Source: Bacteroidaceae bacterium (lineage in GTDB: Bacteria > Bacteroidota > Bacteroidia > Bacteroidales > Bacteroidaceae). From it: a stretch of DNA of 64,000 nt. The translations under genes and the position numbers were made by a program. This document shows positions 26,201-35,074 of this stretch, one piece after another. The stretch's first letter is position 1, and the number at the start of each line of letters is the position of its first letter. The stretch spans positions 1 to 64,000 of the forward strand of contig JAFXVN010000030.1 in NCBI GenBank assembly GCA_017524545.1, written 5' to 3'. The notes beneath the pieces are model-generated. The model saw nothing but the letters and a program-made list of their open reading frames with translations, did not search any database and was not told the origin of the DNA.

Positions 26201-26422
26201 GAGGCAACCACAGGCACCATCGCCGCTGGCAAGGCTTACCTTGAACTTCCTGCTGGAACCGAGGTTAAGGGCTTCTTGTTCCCGGACGACGATCCCACTG
26301 GCATCGAAAATCTGATGATTCAGAACACTCAGAACACTCCGATTTACAACCTCGCTGGCCAGCGCATCGGCAAGATGCAGAAGGGCATCAACATCATGGA
26401 CGGCAAGAAAATCCTTAAGTAA
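23264..26422 (+). CDS. Large multi-module surface protein with sorting signal (paralogue A)
   Basis: 1052 residues with a signal peptide (1-22). N-terminal module 36-165 shared with the proteins at 11313 and 26674 (TYRIKTNVSGTDYYVTTGG, WERQILYLNGDGKYAIRSCN). Then a MucBP-like strand module (187-256), a trefoil-like module (270-400), a second MucBP-like module (413-483), a module starting TATWNGPF (478-640), a further trefoil-like module (706-840), a beta module (846-915) and a sorting signal (about 1024-1052) ending GINIMDGKKILK. No catalytic motif was recognised. It shares long, nearly identical stretches with the next gene. A 9-bp duplication (26321-26338) sits just before the sorting signal. 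An adhesin or glycan-binding role is likely. Confidence 0.75.
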   Translation: MRKVKLLLTAVLSMMTWTGVMAQNTSDADYVAAKNAVTAGTYRIKTNVSGTDYYVTTGGGLTSNKDIAGYFDITQTSGGTFGTGFRIDTGTDRFTNPPLSNNVANLKPGSFAHSTGDRTDWERQILYLNGDGKYAIRSCNCADGTSSWNDAARTHWTYYMVGDVVTPCYSYDRAYIWDFEGPLTAVNVTYKLVESDGTEVSSTTKKQEANSAIPNPLPGTFTDFNGFPHEKFYYDYAVSGTIGDSDCTITITRTEKAGLVKALSELSNTKAYNIGCDRGAMIAYDGKMVNTALINAEVNAQPYGKFALLNYEGNYYIFSIDENKFVKNDASVALDLTTVGFSTEDAMVMTLQTAPYFLWHFNAKDKYLNTNGNTPLGYVINSYSTPDEGNQYYMVAVDDFDPTAALAELEAYFHPSYFVTYVVKDELGNTIFTSEPQPTKLGANITTLLDEFKRPYYTYNDVDVTISEQETTVEFTATWNGPFKLSADFANAQWQNMAIRGTWYVTSAVKESDGAYKTQDANTFGLVEDSYQWAFLGNGYDGFKVINKAEGDGKSFAYGDVASLNSGSIPTIMDDAEGNHVWKIVASTNTSVPANSFCLGVPGTDLYINQYGGAGGSLKFWNTTGNISDAGSAFTVFDVPTNFASYLVDEGIAAEYEAAYTATGYFTFTDAAKAALGWDPAYKTDCPFDTYKSLKEGLPAAMADINNFVLPETGYYLLKNKHYGTYMGIDPSDANMYGNYDGIKGAKNIVKLTKNDDNTYTIGLMGKFAPATVTKSGQVTATADAANYTVVIPALGYAAFQGTPAAEGSEGFSALHCAGGGSIVGWETVSAASQWEVVDAEDTEISVTVEAGYATAYMPFPVYSKSKKLQAYTAEFTKNENNGSLYLTLNELNGTIPALTAVILKADPDTYTFLVGEKPVVPDGALEIFEDEVDGQNALVKGLTEPLDDVNVLKGTLEPIEAAGKYVLAKPDGMPVSFYEATTGTIAAGKAYLELPAGTEVKGFLFPDDDPTGIENLMIQNTQNTPIYNLAGQRIGKMQKGINIMDGKKILK
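26321..26338. repeat. Period-9 duplication (CAGAACACT)
   Basis: Two perfect copies of CAGAACACT in frame (QNTQNT), directly before the sorting signal. Confidence 0.8.
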
Positions 26423-26486
26423 GGAATAGTTCTCTTTTCCCCATCCCTCTCTTCTCTTATGAGGGGGAAAGGGATATATAACAAGC

Positions 26487-26523
26487 AAGGCAGCTCCCCA
26501 AAAAGGAGCTGCCTTGGTGTTTA
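26487..26523 (+). terminator. Intrinsic terminator after paralogue A
   Basis: Stem AAGGCAGCTCC / GGAGCTGCCTT with a short A-rich loop. The same stem word (GGCAGCTC/GAGCTGCC) is used by the terminator at 31357-31392. The T-run is interrupted (GGTGTTT), so efficiency is uncertain. Confidence 0.65.
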
Positions 26524-26590
26524 TGGGACTTTTTCTCCACCTCTATAACATTTTTCCTCGAATTATTATACACATTATCATAAATAATGT

Positions 26591-26598
26591 TATCTTTG
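26591..26598 (+). promoter_or_regulatory. -7 box of paralogue B
   Basis: TATCTTTG, giving a leader of about 70 bases before the ATG at 26674. Confidence 0.55.
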
Positions 26599-26673
26599 CT
26601 CTCAGTATAGCATATAAAACAGACAAAACAACACGAAAACCCAACATATTTATTAACCTTAAACACAACCAAC

Positions 26674-29600
26674 ATGAAAAAAGTCAAACTTCTACTGACT
26701 GCCATGCTTTCGATGATGGCATGGACGGGCGTAATGGCACAGGACACAAGCGATGCTGACTATCAAGCTGCGCTTGCTGCCATTACCGACGGCGGCATCT
26801 ACCGCATCAAGACCACTGTGGGTGAAACGGACTATTATGTGACCACAAGCGGAACATTGACAAGTGTCAAGAACAATGCCGGTTATTTCACCATCACCAA
26901 GACCTCTGGTGGTTACTTCGGAACTGGCTTCCGTATTGACTCTGGCAAACGCTTCACCAATCCTAATCTGGTTAACAGTGTTGCCAATTTGAAGCCAGGA
27001 AGCTTTGCAACTTCTACGAACGACCGTACAGACTGGGAAAGGCAGATTCTTTACCTGAACGGTGACGGCAAGTATGCTGTACGTTCCTGCAACTGCCAAG
27101 ACGGCACAAGCAGCTGGAATGACGCAGCTCGTACACACTGGACATATTACATTAACAATGAGGTGGTTACTCCCTGCTATACTTACAACAAGGATGAGGC
27201 TTACCAATGGGAATTCGAAGGTCCTCTGACTGTTGTCAATGTCACCTACAGGCTCTTGGATGAGGGCAGCAACGAGGTTGTCAGCTCAACGACTGTAAAG
27301 CAGGAGGCTAACAGCGGAATTATCACTCCTCTGCCCGGCACTGGTATGGACTTCAATGGCTTCTTCCACGAGAAGTTCTACTATGACTACAATGTTAGCG
27401 GCACTATTGGCGACACCGACTGCACCATCGACATCACCCGCTCCGAGAAGGCTGGTGTTGTCAAGGCTCTCTCTGACCTGAGCAACACCAAGGCATACAA
27501 CATCGGTTGCGACCGTGGCGCTATGATTGCCTACGATGGAAAAATGGTTAATACAGCCTTGAACGATGCAACAGCCAATGCACAGCCTTACGGCAAGTTC
27601 GCCCTCCTCAACTACGAAGGCAACTACTACATCTTCAGTGTCGATGAGAACAAGTTCATCAAGAACGATGCCAGCGTGGCACTCGACTTGACAACCGTAG
27701 GCTTCAGCACAGAAGATGCCATTGTAATGGAAGCGACGAATACCTCACCCTACTTCCTGTGGCACTTCAATGTGGCAGGCAAGTATCTCAACACAAACGG
27801 CAACGCACCTCTGGGATATGTCATCAACAGCTGGAGCACAGCCGACGAGGGCAATCAGTATTATATGGTTGAAGCTGCTGACTTCGACCCGACAGCTGCT
27901 TTGGCAGAACTGGAAGCTTACTTCCACCCCTCGTATTTTGTGACCTATGTTGTGAAGGATGAGTTGGGCAACACCATCTTCACCTCTGAGCCGCAACCAA
28001 CAAAGCTTGGTGCCACAATCACCACCCTGCTTGATGAGTTCAAGCGCCCCTACTACACCTACAATGACGTGGATGTTACCATCAGCGAGAATGAGACGAC
28101 CATTGAGTTCACAGCAACATGGAACGGCCCGTTCAAGCTCTCTGCAGATTTTGCTAACGCACAGTGGCAGAACATGGCAATACGTGGCACATGGTATGTG
28201 ACAAGTGCTGTCAAGGACGGAGACGGTGCATATAAGACGCAGGACGCCAATACGATGGGCCTCGTCGAGGATTCCTATCAGTGGGCATTCATTGGCAACG
28301 GCTATGATGGCTTTAAGGTTATCAACAAGGCTGAAGGCGACGGCAAGAGCTTCGCCTATGGAGACGTAGCCAGCCTGAACAGTGGCAGTATTCCAACGAT
28401 AATGGACGACGCAGAAGGCAATCATGTATGGAAGATTGTTGCAAGCACCAATACAAGTGTTCCTGCTAACTCATTCTGCCTGGGTGTTCCCGGCACAGAC
28501 CTCTACATCAACCAGTATGGCGGCGCAGGCGGTTCTCTGAAGTTCTGGAACACCACTGGCAACATTAGCGACGCAGGCTCTGCCTTCACCGTATTCGACG
28601 TTCCTACAAACTTCGCAAGCTACCTCGTTGAGGACGGAATTGATGCTGAGCTTGAGGCTACAGGTTACTTCGCATTCACCGACGAGGCAAAGGCTGCCCT
28701 CGGTTGGAATCCCGCTTACAAGACAGAGTGCCCCTTCGAGGCTTATAAGAGTCTGAAAGAGAATCTGCCTGCAGCAAAGAATGACCTCTCTAACTTCGTT
28801 CTCCCCGAGACAGGCTACTACCTCCTGAAGAACAAGAACTACGGCACCTACATGGGCATTGACCCCAGCGATGCCAACATGTACGGCAACTACAAGACTG
28901 CAACCGCAGCCAAGCAGATTGTCAAGCTGACCAGGGAAGGCAGCGCAACCTATACCATCAGTCTGATGGGCAAGTACGCTCCTGCAACCGTAACAAAGAG
29001 CGGACAGGTGACAGCCAGCGAAGAAGCAGGCGTTTACACCATCGTTATTCCCGTTGTGGGCTTTGGCGTATTCCAGGCTGACCCCAGCGAAAACATGTCT
29101 TGCCTGCACTGCGCAGCTGGCGGCTCTATCGTAGGTTGGGAAGCTGCCGCTGCTGCATCCCAGTGGACGGTAGAGGAAGCTACAAGCATCGAGTTCACAA
29201 TCGGCGAAGAAGGCTATGCCACAGCTTACATGCCCTTCCCGTTCGAGAATGCCGGCGCAGTTCCCTACGACCTTCCCACACCTGTCGGCTCCTGGACGTT
29301 CGACGACCCCACCAACCCGCTGGCTGGCACCGGCACAGCCACCCTCACGCCTTCCATCCACGGCACGAACGCCACAGAAGGTCCCAACTCTGGCAGGGGA
29401 TGGCTTGATACAAAGGAAAGCCTTGAAGCAGCAAGCATCGAGGTCATCGACGGCGGCCTGTATCTCCCCAAGGGTTCAAGCCTGCTCATGAACACCAACA
29501 ACGGTGCTGAAGGCTTCGACAAATATACCGTGATGTTCGACATTTGCTCCGACGACATGAGCGGCTACACCCCACTCTGGCAGAACAGCATGACCGACAG

Positions 29601-31005
29601 CAAGGACGGCAGCCTCTTCATCAAGAACGGACAGATGGGTCTCGGCGGCTCTCTCGGCTACAACGGCAACTTCTCAGCTGGCGTGTGGTATCGTGTCGTA
29701 TTGGTAATTGACACGCCCAACAAGGCAGCCCTCTATGTTGACGGCGAGCTGTTAAGCGCTTGCGAACACACAGACTCCTACAACAAGCACTGGCTGCTGT
29801 CAGGACCCGGCGCAGTGTTCTTCGCAGACGAAGACGGCGAGGAGAAAGCCATCAAGGTAACAGGTCTCCGCTTCTGGGATGTTCCCTTCAACTCAGAGCA
29901 GGTTAGAATCCTCGGCACAGTTGACGGCGAAGCAACCACAATGGCTACAGTGCCTGATGCAACAGGTGCGTGGACATTCAAGGGTGGCAAGCCCAACGGC
30001 AAAGGCACAGCTACCATGACAGCTTCTGCTGGTGTCGTAGCCAACGAAGACGGTTCCATCACGGTTGCCGAGGGTGAGCGTCTCGAGCTGACCACCAACC
30101 TCCCGGAGGAAACGCTCGACACCTATACGCTTATGATGGATGTCAAGTTCCCGGATGTTGCCCGCTACACAGCCATCATCCAGACCGACCTTGAGAATAC
30201 TGAGGACGCTGGCCTGTTCGTTCACAACGGACAGATTGGCATCAACTCCGGCGGCTTATACTACCACGGCGCTCTCGAGAACGACACATGGTATCGCATC
30301 GTATTTGTCGTTGAGGACCTAATGGCAAAAGTATATGTTGACGGCGCAATGATTAGCAAGTCTTCTTCCCAGCTTGCAAAGTGGGGCATGAGCACAGGTC
30401 TCTACCTCTTCGAGGACGAGGATGCCGACAACGACGAAGGCATAGCTACAGTTTCCGAGATTCGCTTCTGGAACGAGGCTCTGACCCCTGCCCAGATTTC
30501 TCAGCTCGCCACCGTTGGCACAGAACCGAACTTGAAGGCTTACACAGGCAAGGTTAAGAACGACGCTCTGACATTGAAAGAGGTTAAGGGAACTGTTCCC
30601 GCCTTCACTCCTGTTGTAATCAAGGCCGCTCCCAACACCTACATCTTCAATATCACAGAGGATGTTGCTCCTATCACGAACAACGACCTGAAGGGTACGC
30701 TCGAACCCATCGATGCTGCCAGCAAGTATGTTCTTGCAAAGCCCGAAGGCGAAGAAATCGGCTTCTATCTGGCAACAGAAAGCAAGATTGCAGCAGGCAA
30801 GGCTTATCTTGAAGTTCCATCAGAGGCTCAGTGCTTCCTCTTCATCTTCGACGACAATGCCACTGGCTTGTCCGAACTGTCCGACAAGTCTGACCTGTCT
30901 GACAAGTCCAACCAGTCTGGCTTTATCTACAACCTCGCCGGCCAGCGCATCAGCAAGATGCAGAAGGGCATCAACATCGTGAATGGCAAGAAAGTCTTGA
31001 AGTAA
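26674..31005 (+). CDS. Large multi-module surface protein with inserted LamG pair (paralogue B)
   Basis: 1443 residues, same module order as paralogue A. The extra length is one insertion of about 420 residues (about 863-1285) carrying two LamG-type domains (VGSWTFDDPTNPLAG .. FRFWDVPF; GAWTFKGGKPNGKG .. IRFWNEALTPAQI). It splits the beta module between YATAYMPFPF (848-857) and LKAYTGKVKNDAL (about 1288). Sorting signal ends GINIVNGKKVLK, with a 9-bp array (30871-30920) encoding SELSDKSDLSDKSNQSG just before it. Several stretches are nearly base-identical to paralogue A. A 54-residue peptide gene follows 160 bp downstream. Confidence 0.75.
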   Translation: MKKVKLLLTAMLSMMAWTGVMAQDTSDADYQAALAAITDGGIYRIKTTVGETDYYVTTSGTLTSVKNNAGYFTITKTSGGYFGTGFRIDSGKRFTNPNLVNSVANLKPGSFATSTNDRTDWERQILYLNGDGKYAVRSCNCQDGTSSWNDAARTHWTYYINNEVVTPCYTYNKDEAYQWEFEGPLTVVNVTYRLLDEGSNEVVSSTTVKQEANSGIITPLPGTGMDFNGFFHEKFYYDYNVSGTIGDTDCTIDITRSEKAGVVKALSDLSNTKAYNIGCDRGAMIAYDGKMVNTALNDATANAQPYGKFALLNYEGNYYIFSVDENKFIKNDASVALDLTTVGFSTEDAIVMEATNTSPYFLWHFNVAGKYLNTNGNAPLGYVINSWSTADEGNQYYMVEAADFDPTAALAELEAYFHPSYFVTYVVKDELGNTIFTSEPQPTKLGATITTLLDEFKRPYYTYNDVDVTISENETTIEFTATWNGPFKLSADFANAQWQNMAIRGTWYVTSAVKDGDGAYKTQDANTMGLVEDSYQWAFIGNGYDGFKVINKAEGDGKSFAYGDVASLNSGSIPTIMDDAEGNHVWKIVASTNTSVPANSFCLGVPGTDLYINQYGGAGGSLKFWNTTGNISDAGSAFTVFDVPTNFASYLVEDGIDAELEATGYFAFTDEAKAALGWNPAYKTECPFEAYKSLKENLPAAKNDLSNFVLPETGYYLLKNKNYGTYMGIDPSDANMYGNYKTATAAKQIVKLTREGSATYTISLMGKYAPATVTKSGQVTASEEAGVYTIVIPVVGFGVFQADPSENMSCLHCAAGGSIVGWEAAAAASQWTVEEATSIEFTIGEEGYATAYMPFPFENAGAVPYDLPTPVGSWTFDDPTNPLAGTGTATLTPSIHGTNATEGPNSGRGWLDTKESLEAASIEVIDGGLYLPKGSSLLMNTNNGAEGFDKYTVMFDICSDDMSGYTPLWQNSMTDSKDGSLFIKNGQMGLGGSLGYNGNFSAGVWYRVVLVIDTPNKAALYVDGELLSACEHTDSYNKHWLLSGPGAVFFADEDGEEKAIKVTGLRFWDVPFNSEQVRILGTVDGEATTMATVPDATGAWTFKGGKPNGKGTATMTASAGVVANEDGSITVAEGERLELTTNLPEETLDTYTLMMDVKFPDVARYTAIIQTDLENTEDAGLFVHNGQIGINSGGLYYHGALENDTWYRIVFVVEDLMAKVYVDGAMISKSSSQLAKWGMSTGLYLFEDEDADNDEGIATVSEIRFWNEALTPAQISQLATVGTEPNLKAYTGKVKNDALTLKEVKGTVPAFTPVVIKAAPNTYIFNITEDVAPITNNDLKGTLEPIDAASKYVLAKPEGEEIGFYLATESKIAAGKAYLEVPSEAQCFLFIFDDNATGLSELSDKSDLSDKSNQSGFIYNLAGQRISKMQKGINIVNGKKVLK
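30871..30920. repeat. Period-9 micro-array (TCYGACAAG)
   Basis: TCCGAACTG, TCCGACAAG, TCTGACCTG, TCTGACAAG, TCCAACCAG, TCTGG: in frame, in the linker before the sorting signal. Confidence 0.9.
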
Positions 31006-31019
31006 AGCAAACTATTTGT

Positions 31020-31116
31020 CAAGAATTAGAGAATTAGAGAATTCTATCTATTCGCATTAGTTCAATTGCATATAACATTGTATAAAGAAGAAAATTCTTA
31101 AATTCTCTAATTCTTG
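31020..31116. repeat. AGAATTAG period-8 inverted repeat
   Basis: CAAGAATTAGAGAATT (31020-31035) is perfectly inverted at 31101-31116, with about 65 bases between. Both arms belong to period-8 arrays. It lies between paralogue B and the small peptide gene; the same words recur near 49990, 50132 and 50571. Confidence 0.8.
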
Positions 31117-31165
31117 ATTATTAAAGAGAGACAGCAACTCGTTAACCTTCAAATAGTAAATTGTT

Positions 31166-31330
31166 ATGATGAAAAAGTATTTTTGCCCTGCAATGCAGGT
31201 AGAAGAGGCTCAGGCAGCACAGATGCTGGCAGAGAGCCTGGCAATTAACAACAACAAGACTGTTACTGGCGACGATGCCCTGACCAAGGAAGATTTTGCT
31301 TGGGACATTTGGGGCGGCGAAGAGGAATAA
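31166..31330 (+). CDS. Small MKK-Y-P peptide (54 residues)
   Basis: Begins MMKKYFCPAMQVEEAQAAQM, then LAESLAINNNKTVTG, and ends in an acidic tail with two Trp (AWDIWGGEEE). It aligns with the 60-residue product at 44518-44700: MKK(I)Y, a Pro at position 7-8, a VE pair, ML(A/S)(E/G)S, and an acidic Trp-containing end. Both genes follow a large sorting-signal protein on the same strand. A strong terminator follows at 31357. No function is assigned; a secreted or modified peptide, or a small envelope factor, is possible. The second ATG at 31169 is an equally good start. Confidence 0.7.
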   Translation: MMKKYFCPAMQVEEAQAAQMLAESLAINNNKTVTGDDALTKEDFAWDIWGGEEE

Positions 31331-31356
31331 CACATTCTTCCATAAACCCAATCAGA

Positions 31357-31392
31357 AAAGGCAGCTCTCTTTTACGGGAGCTGCCTTTTTTG
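31357..31392 (+). terminator. Intrinsic terminator after the small peptide gene
   Basis: Stem AGGCAGCTC / GAGCTGCCT with six T immediately after. Beyond it (to 31624) lies a degenerate partial copy (31505-31532) of the repeat at 49935 and AT-rich leader; nothing else seen. Confidence 0.85.
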
Positions 31393-31624
31393 TTGCTTTT
31401 TCGCGCCTAACACAAAATAATTCACCGAATCCTTTGCATTAAGAGCAAAAAATAGTAATTTCGCCTTATATTAGACACATTATAACTATCATTTATTACA
31501 TCTAAAAACACAAAAGACTCGAATACTTCTCGACATCAAGGGCATAGTTAATTCGCTTATTTCGAGTTTTTAGATGTGACAAATAGAAATATAGAATTAA
31601 ATGTAAACACTTACTTATACTACC

Positions 31625-34600
31625 ATGAAACAGGGATTTATCGCATTAGCGTTTTTTGCTATGGCATTCATCATGCCGACCTATGCCACCGACTGGCAGG
31701 CAAAAACCGACACCATCTGGCCTGCCCGCCACTACCGCGAACTCGACGGCGAGGCAACTGGCAGCCAGCGTTCTAACACCTACATCAACTGGAACTACGC
31801 CGAGGGCACCGTGCTCGTCTATGGCATCCACTTCCCCACGGGGCATGTCCGTGCCGATGCCGTGTTTAATGGCCAAAGCGGCCAGAGAGTCACCTTTGGC
31901 GTGCGCATCGTGCACCCCGCAACAGGCACCGTCGTACTCGACAATATCGCCAGAAGCACCAAGACCACAACAGCGGAGCAGACCCTTGAGATAATGCCCG
32001 ACACCGAGATGCCCTACGACGGCTGGTATCGTTTCGAGCTGACCTGTCCCAATGGCTCGAGCACCCTCAACCGCCTCAATCTGCTTCTCTTCCAGCGCAC
32101 CTCGTCGCTCGAAATCACCGACTCGGAGATATTCATGGCTCCCAGCGTCCACCTCTGGTGGAGCACACAAGTACCCGGAGCACCTTCCGGCCAGAGTTAC
32201 AACTGGACGTACCTCGAGGTGATGTACCCCAGCGGCTACAAGCAGCCGGCAACCTACCAAATGGCTATCGGCACCGACGGCATGTACTCCGGCATACAGA
32301 TGCCGAACCGCGCCGACGGCAGCTACGGCCACACCGTCCTCTTCTCCGTATGGGACAACGGCGACGTGGATAAGGACAAGACTCTGCCCGACATCATGCG
32401 TGCCGCTGCCGTCGATCTCGGCCCTGAAGCCTATGCCACACGCTTCGGCGGCGAGGGCACAGGCTCCAGCATCCGCTACAACCGCGACGACTTCTGGGAG
32501 TTCGACCACTGGGTGCAGTTCCTCTACAACGTGCGCCCCGACATCGTCAGTGTGAAAAACGAGGACGGCACCGTCTCGGAATATGAAAGCACGCTGCAGT
32601 CCGTATGGTTCAAGAATGCCGAGGACACCGACTGGCGCTACATGGGCACACTGCGCATGGCAAGTGCAAACCGCCTCACCAGCGGCATCTACAGCTTCTT
32701 AGAGAACTTTGGCGATAAGGGTGGAAACCTGATGCGCCGCTGCTACTACCGCAACGGAGCCATGCGCTCTGCCGCCACAGGAGAGTGGTACGCACTGAAC
32801 CATGCCGGCTTCGGCAACACGCAAGGCAAGAACCAGCGCAATTCGCGCCACGACTTCGGACACGGTGTCACACAGCTCTTCGACAAGACCTTCTATTTGG
32901 AGACGGGCGGCTATATGGGTACACGCGACAGTGCCAGCACCTGCGAAGCCCCCCAGATGGGGCAGATGCCCTGGGTGGATACCATCGACATCAAGCGCCT
33001 GGAGCGTCGCGTGGATGAAGGTGTCGTCCACTATCAGGCAAAGACCATGCAGTCGCGCATCGAGCTGACCCGCACCGTCTCCGACCCTGCCACATGGCAG
33101 CTCATCAGCTTCAGCGACGAAGAGACCGTCGGCGAGGGCGATTACGGACGTGCCGCCATGATGCTCGACGGCAACAGAAGCTCCTACTACCACAACAAGT
33201 GGAAGAACGGAAGCGTGGGCTATCCCCACACCTTCACCTTCGAAGCCCCGGAACCCGTGACCGTCAGCTCGATAGAGCTCTATCAGAACCGCGACAAGAA
33301 CTATCGCGCCAAGACGCTTGCACTCTACATTTCCGACGATGGCAGCCACTGGACCACCGTCTCCTCGCGCCTCTCCATCGAGGATAGCGAAAGCCCCACC
33401 ATCTTCCTGCCGGAACCCGTCACTGCCAAATTCTTCCGCCTACGCTTCTCTGCCGGCTACGGGTCAAACCTTGTCATCAACGAGCTTTACTTCAAAAACG
33501 AGTACCGCCTTGCCGACATGCTCGAACTCACACGGCAAATCATCGAAGAGTCCGATGTCTGGGGCGGCTATGCTCCCGCAGACATAGAGCCGCTTGTGGC
33601 ACTTTATGCCGACGGCACCTGCACCGATGTCGAGGCTTTGCGCCTGGCAATCGAGAACCTGGGCGCAACAGCCCAGCCGCTCTCCTACGGTGTCCTGGCC
33701 AGAGCCGAGCACTTCACGCCAGTGGCTGTCTATCAGCTCCACAACGCTTCGGGAAGCGGCGACCTCATCGCCACAGCAGACGACGTGCTATCCATCGCCG
33801 GCTCCAATCTCTCGACAGCACCCGAAGCCTACCGCGTGCCGTGCTCCGTCACCAACCCGCGATGCAACTGGATGATTCTGCATTCCGGCAAGTACAACGA
33901 ATACTACCTCTACAACCTCGGCTCCAAGATGTATCTCAGCATCGAGGGTACAGCCCTGACGCTCTCCGACATTCCCACCCCCATCAGCTTCAGCAAGAAC
34001 GGCACTGGCTTCACATTCAGCGCCGGAGGCAAGAACCTCAACATCAGACCCACGGCCGACGTGCCTGTCACGATGCTGGCTTCTTCCGGCAGTACAGCCA
34101 TCTTCCAGCTGCGCACCAACCAATACCTGAGACCCGATGAGGAGGCCGTCGCTGCGCTCACCGTCGAGGCCGAGCAGTATGTCCATGAGAACACGCCCGA
34201 GTTCCTCTTCACCCAGGCTCTGCAGACCTATTCGAAAGCATTCGTTGCCCACCCGAACGAGAGTTCAAAGCTCATCAAAGGCAGCACGTATCTCTCCTCC
34301 AACGCCAACTCCACACAGCAGGCGGAACACAACCTGGCCAAGCTTATCGACGGCAAGACCAGCACCTACTACGAGACGTGGTACAGCGGCATCGAATGGC
34401 CGGAGGAGATGTCCTACATCCAGGCACGCACGACCAGCAACGTCAGCGCGTTCGCCTTCAGCTTCACGCCATCGCAGCACCCCGACTACGGCCTGACGGA
34501 CATCCCGACGGACATCATCGTTTCCGCCTCGCCCACCAATCGCAACCTCCTGCAGGTGGCACGCCTCACGGGAGGTATGCCCACCTCCATCAGCGAGAGC

Positions 34601-35053
34601 TACACCTCGCCGGTCATCTTCACCGACGGCGCATCGCGCTTCCTGCGCTTCCAGGTCATGGAAACCCTCGGCAGACGTACCGACAGCCGCATCTTCGCCA
34701 TGAGCGAGTTCCAGATTCACGATGCCGTCATCGACGAAGCCGAATCGCCCTACTACCAGAAGCAGGAGGTCAAGGAAGCCTTCGACGCCCTGCAGACAGA
34801 GATGCAGGCGATGCGCTCGCTCATCGCTGGCAACGCCGTCACCACCGAAGCCCGCGAATCGCTGCGCGAAGCCATCAAACGCGCAGAGCAGGCTCTGGAA
34901 AATGCAAGCGGCATCGATGAAATCCACCTTTCAAAACCTGGAGTTGACAACGACACGGTCATCTACGACCTGAGCGGACGCAAGGTCAATGTCCGTGGTT
35001 CACAATTGCCAAAGGGAATATACATCATCAACGGCAAGAAAATACTTCGATAA
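31625..35053 (+). CDS. DUF5077/DUF3472-type secreted protein with F5/8 domains
   Basis: 1142 residues with a signal peptide (1-21). A DUF5077-like beta domain (about 25-150) is followed by a DUF3472-like domain (about 170-395: PSVHLWWSTQVPGAP, TYLEVMYPSGY, WYALNHAGFGNTQG). An F5/8 type C domain (about 490-625), a trefoil-like module (about 700-850, similar to the module at 270-400 of paralogue A), a second F5/8 domain (about 880-1030), a short helical hairpin and a sorting signal ending GIYIINGKKILR complete it. DUF3472 proteins are common in glycan-using Bacteroidetes, with no established reaction known to me. 21 bp separate it from the phosphatase gene, so they are an operon. Confidence 0.8.
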   Translation: MKQGFIALAFFAMAFIMPTYATDWQAKTDTIWPARHYRELDGEATGSQRSNTYINWNYAEGTVLVYGIHFPTGHVRADAVFNGQSGQRVTFGVRIVHPATGTVVLDNIARSTKTTTAEQTLEIMPDTEMPYDGWYRFELTCPNGSSTLNRLNLLLFQRTSSLEITDSEIFMAPSVHLWWSTQVPGAPSGQSYNWTYLEVMYPSGYKQPATYQMAIGTDGMYSGIQMPNRADGSYGHTVLFSVWDNGDVDKDKTLPDIMRAAAVDLGPEAYATRFGGEGTGSSIRYNRDDFWEFDHWVQFLYNVRPDIVSVKNEDGTVSEYESTLQSVWFKNAEDTDWRYMGTLRMASANRLTSGIYSFLENFGDKGGNLMRRCYYRNGAMRSAATGEWYALNHAGFGNTQGKNQRNSRHDFGHGVTQLFDKTFYLETGGYMGTRDSASTCEAPQMGQMPWVDTIDIKRLERRVDEGVVHYQAKTMQSRIELTRTVSDPATWQLISFSDEETVGEGDYGRAAMMLDGNRSSYYHNKWKNGSVGYPHTFTFEAPEPVTVSSIELYQNRDKNYRAKTLALYISDDGSHWTTVSSRLSIEDSESPTIFLPEPVTAKFFRLRFSAGYGSNLVINELYFKNEYRLADMLELTRQIIEESDVWGGYAPADIEPLVALYADGTCTDVEALRLAIENLGATAQPLSYGVLARAEHFTPVAVYQLHNASGSGDLIATADDVLSIAGSNLSTAPEAYRVPCSVTNPRCNWMILHSGKYNEYYLYNLGSKMYLSIEGTALTLSDIPTPISFSKNGTGFTFSAGGKNLNIRPTADVPVTMLASSGSTAIFQLRTNQYLRPDEEAVAALTVEAEQYVHENTPEFLFTQALQTYSKAFVAHPNESSKLIKGSTYLSSNANSTQQAEHNLAKLIDGKTSTYYETWYSGIEWPEEMSYIQARTTSNVSAFAFSFTPSQHPDYGLTDIPTDIIVSASPTNRNLLQVARLTGGMPTSISESYTSPVIFTDGASRFLRFQVMETLGRRTDSRIFAMSEFQIHDAVIDEAESPYYQKQEVKEAFDALQTEMQAMRSLIAGNAVTTEARESLREAIKRAEQALENASGIDEIHLSKPGVDNDTVIYDLSGRKVNVRGSQLPKGIYIINGKKILR

Positions 35054-35074
35054 CATTCACTTAATAACAAAAAC

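Noticed and set aside
26430..26475. CCCCATCCCTC / GAGGGGGAAAGGG region as another copy of the GH32 double palindrome
   Set aside because: Shares G/C-run composition only; the TTAAA palindrome centres are missing.
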